The position numbers were made by a program, and so were the translations under genes. A stretch of DNA of 64,000 bases from Mytilus californianus (lineage: Eukaryota; Mollusca; Bivalvia; Mytilida; Mytilidae). The stretch is from positions 112,372,771 through 112,436,770 of the forward strand of contig NW_026262581.1 in the NCBI RefSeq assembly GCF_021869535.1, read 5' to 3'. The notes under the pieces are model-generated. The model worked only from the letters and a program-made list of their open reading frames with translations, did not search any database and was not told the origin of the DNA. Shown here piece after piece: positions 54,701 through 57,700 of this stretch (within the stretch, counting starts at the first letter, position 1; each line of letters opens with the position of its first letter).

Positions 54701-57700
54701 TAATATTTCAGAGCATCCTGTACCTGAAGTTTATGTTCTGAATGTAATTTTGGTCATTTATGTAAAATTGAGAATGGAAATGGGGAATGTGTCAAAGAGA
54801 CAACAACCCAACCAAAGAGCAGAAAACATAGTTAATGTTATTTTACAATGACAGAACACTGTAGCAGCTGAAGCGTGGTTTAGGAAATGTTAATGCTTCA
54901 AAATAATGAAACTTTTTCAGCAAATGAAATCTGAGTGACTTCTTCATATTGCAAGTAGGTGATATAGTTGACACTCATTACTTCAAACCAGATCAGATGA
55001 AATCTCAGTTCAAGATCTTTGTCAAGTATATATTAGTGCATAGAATTTCCAGGAAAAATCAAATAAACTGAGTAGATAAACTGTGAATTGAGTAAATATA
55101 TTTATAACAACAACAAAATTTAAGTTTAATAATAAATATCATGAATATGTTTCCTAGCAAAAAAAGGATAAACACAATATGTAATTTTTCAGGTCATCAA
55201 AATGTGACAAAAATGTATCTAGAAAAAGACGTATTTTTCAACTGATTTTAATCATTAGCACCAAAATGAGTTCATGCACTCGTTTTAAAAAATGACATTA
55301 GGTTTAATTATGTAGGAAGATCATTAGTAACAACTTTTATGGAAAAAATCACCAATGCATTTTTTTTTAATTATATAAATAAATAGCAAAAAGAGCATGT
55401 GAATATTTCATAAAGAATCATTTCCAAACAATTGTTGCACATATTTGCACATATTTAATGTGTACTTTATATATAGTACATGTATGTAAAGAAGATAATC
55501 CAAATGTTTTTAAAAATATGAAAGACAGAATCCAAAGACAACCACTGAATTACAGAACAGGCAAACATGTTTAACTACATAATGTACCAACTATCCAAAA
55601 AATGTATTTTACAGAAGTTAAAAAAAAATAAATGGGGAATGTGTCCATGGGACACAGATGATGCCCCAGCTTGAATATCATATAAAGTTATAAAGGGACA
55701 TAACTGAAGAACGGTAAAAGTGACGCTACCCAAATTTGTACTTGAACTGAGTTTTGGGGTAATAAGTATTGTGTACAAGTTTCATAAAGATAGAGAACAG
55801 AAACGAAAAATTCAGCAACTTTTTTATTTGAAAAGGGGCATAACTCTAGAACAGTAAAAGTGACAACATAAAAATTCAAACTTGATCTGTATTTTGTGGT
55901 AATAAACATTGTGTATAAGTTTCATAAAATTTGGTTGAGGCTAATTAATATATAACTTAAGTTAGAGAACGGAAATGAAAAATTCAGCAATTTTTCCATT
56001 TGTAAAGGGGCATAACTCTAGAACAGTTAAAGTGACACCATCAAAATTCAACCTTGATCTGTATTTTGTGGTAATAAGCATTGTGTATAAGTTTCATAAC
56101 ATTTGGTTGAGGCTAACGAAAGTTAGAGAATGGAAATGAAAAATTCAGCAATTTTTCCATTTGTTAAGGGGCATTACTCTAGAAAAATTAAAGTGACGCC
56201 ACCAAAATTCAAACTTGATCTGTGTTTTGTGGTAATTAGCATTTTGTATAAGTTTCATAACATTTGGTTGAGGCAAACTAAAGTTAGAGAACGGAAACCA
56301 ACTTTGGGACATACTTACATACGGACGGACAAGGGTAAAACTTAATGCCCCTTCCACTACAGCGGGGGCATAAAAAAAACGTAGTGTTCATTTTTTGAAA
56401 CAAAAAAGTCCTATTCAAATTATACAAATTTATGTAAAACAAAAAATATTTAAGGTAAATATATTTAAAATTTCAACCACATTAATCTCTAAAATTAGCA
56501 CATGAAAGTATGTTAGATCTGTGTTTTGTGGAAATAAGTATTGTTTTTAAGTTTCATAACATTTGGCTGAGGCAAGCTAAAGTTAGAGAATGGAAACCAA
56601 TTTTGGGACATACATACATACCTATGGACATACAGAAGGACAAGGGTAACACTTAATGCCCTCTCCGGTGATGGCGGAGGCATAAAAATTGAATATGTTA
56701 TATACTTGAATGGCTATGTTTGTATGTGAAACATGTGTACATAGACCTTCTTGAAAAAAATCCTTTATGTTATCTAATTTGCAGAATTGTCCTGCTATTG
56801 AATTATTGTCTTTTCTACTCTAATTTGCAGAATTGTCCTGCTATTGAATTATTGTCTTTTCTACTCTAATTTGCAGACAGTTTTTCCATATGCAGTGACA
56901 CTAACCTAGACACCTTTCATTAGAAATTTAGCAACCACAAAACACAATTATGTGTGAGGAAAAACTTTATAATTACCAGAAACTTGTTTCATATGACTTT
57001 AACTAAGACAGATCTTCCAACAAAGTTTAGGAGGAAAAACAGCAATCTGGTGTTATATTCCTTGTTTAACAAGTTTTGTGTTGTCCTGCATGTAAACCCT
57101 ATATCTTTTCTTTTTTCAATCGATATATAGAACTACCTTAACACTGAACCAGTGCACGTGTCTCCTGTACAAAGGATTTAAAACTGCATGTAAATAGATA
57201 AAAACTGTACATATTTTTATACCTTAAAGAAATTTAAAATTCATTGACTTTATATCCTAATAAATCACCTTTATTCACAATATAATTATTAATTTGCCCT
57301 AAACACATTACAAAGTAACTTTAACCTATGAGATGAACAGGTATATTAATCTCAAATTCATAAAAAACCCACATTTTGAAAAATCATAGGATTATAGATA
57401 AGAACAAAATATTCATTAATAAAATATACAATGATTTAAAATCATCTTACTTCTTAAGGAAATTATATTGGTACCAAATGACTTGTACATATATATTAAA
57501 CTGTGACCATGACATTGAAATCATATGACAGAAATGAAAATTCTCAGTAATTAATTTTTGTTTTGGACACCTGTCTGTATAAACACCTTAGGCTAGACAA
57601 TTGATGTATGTAAATCTAACAGGCTTGTCTATGACTTCATTCATGCCTGTGATACATTTATCTGCAAGTCACATGTATATTAAAATATCTTTAAGTCACA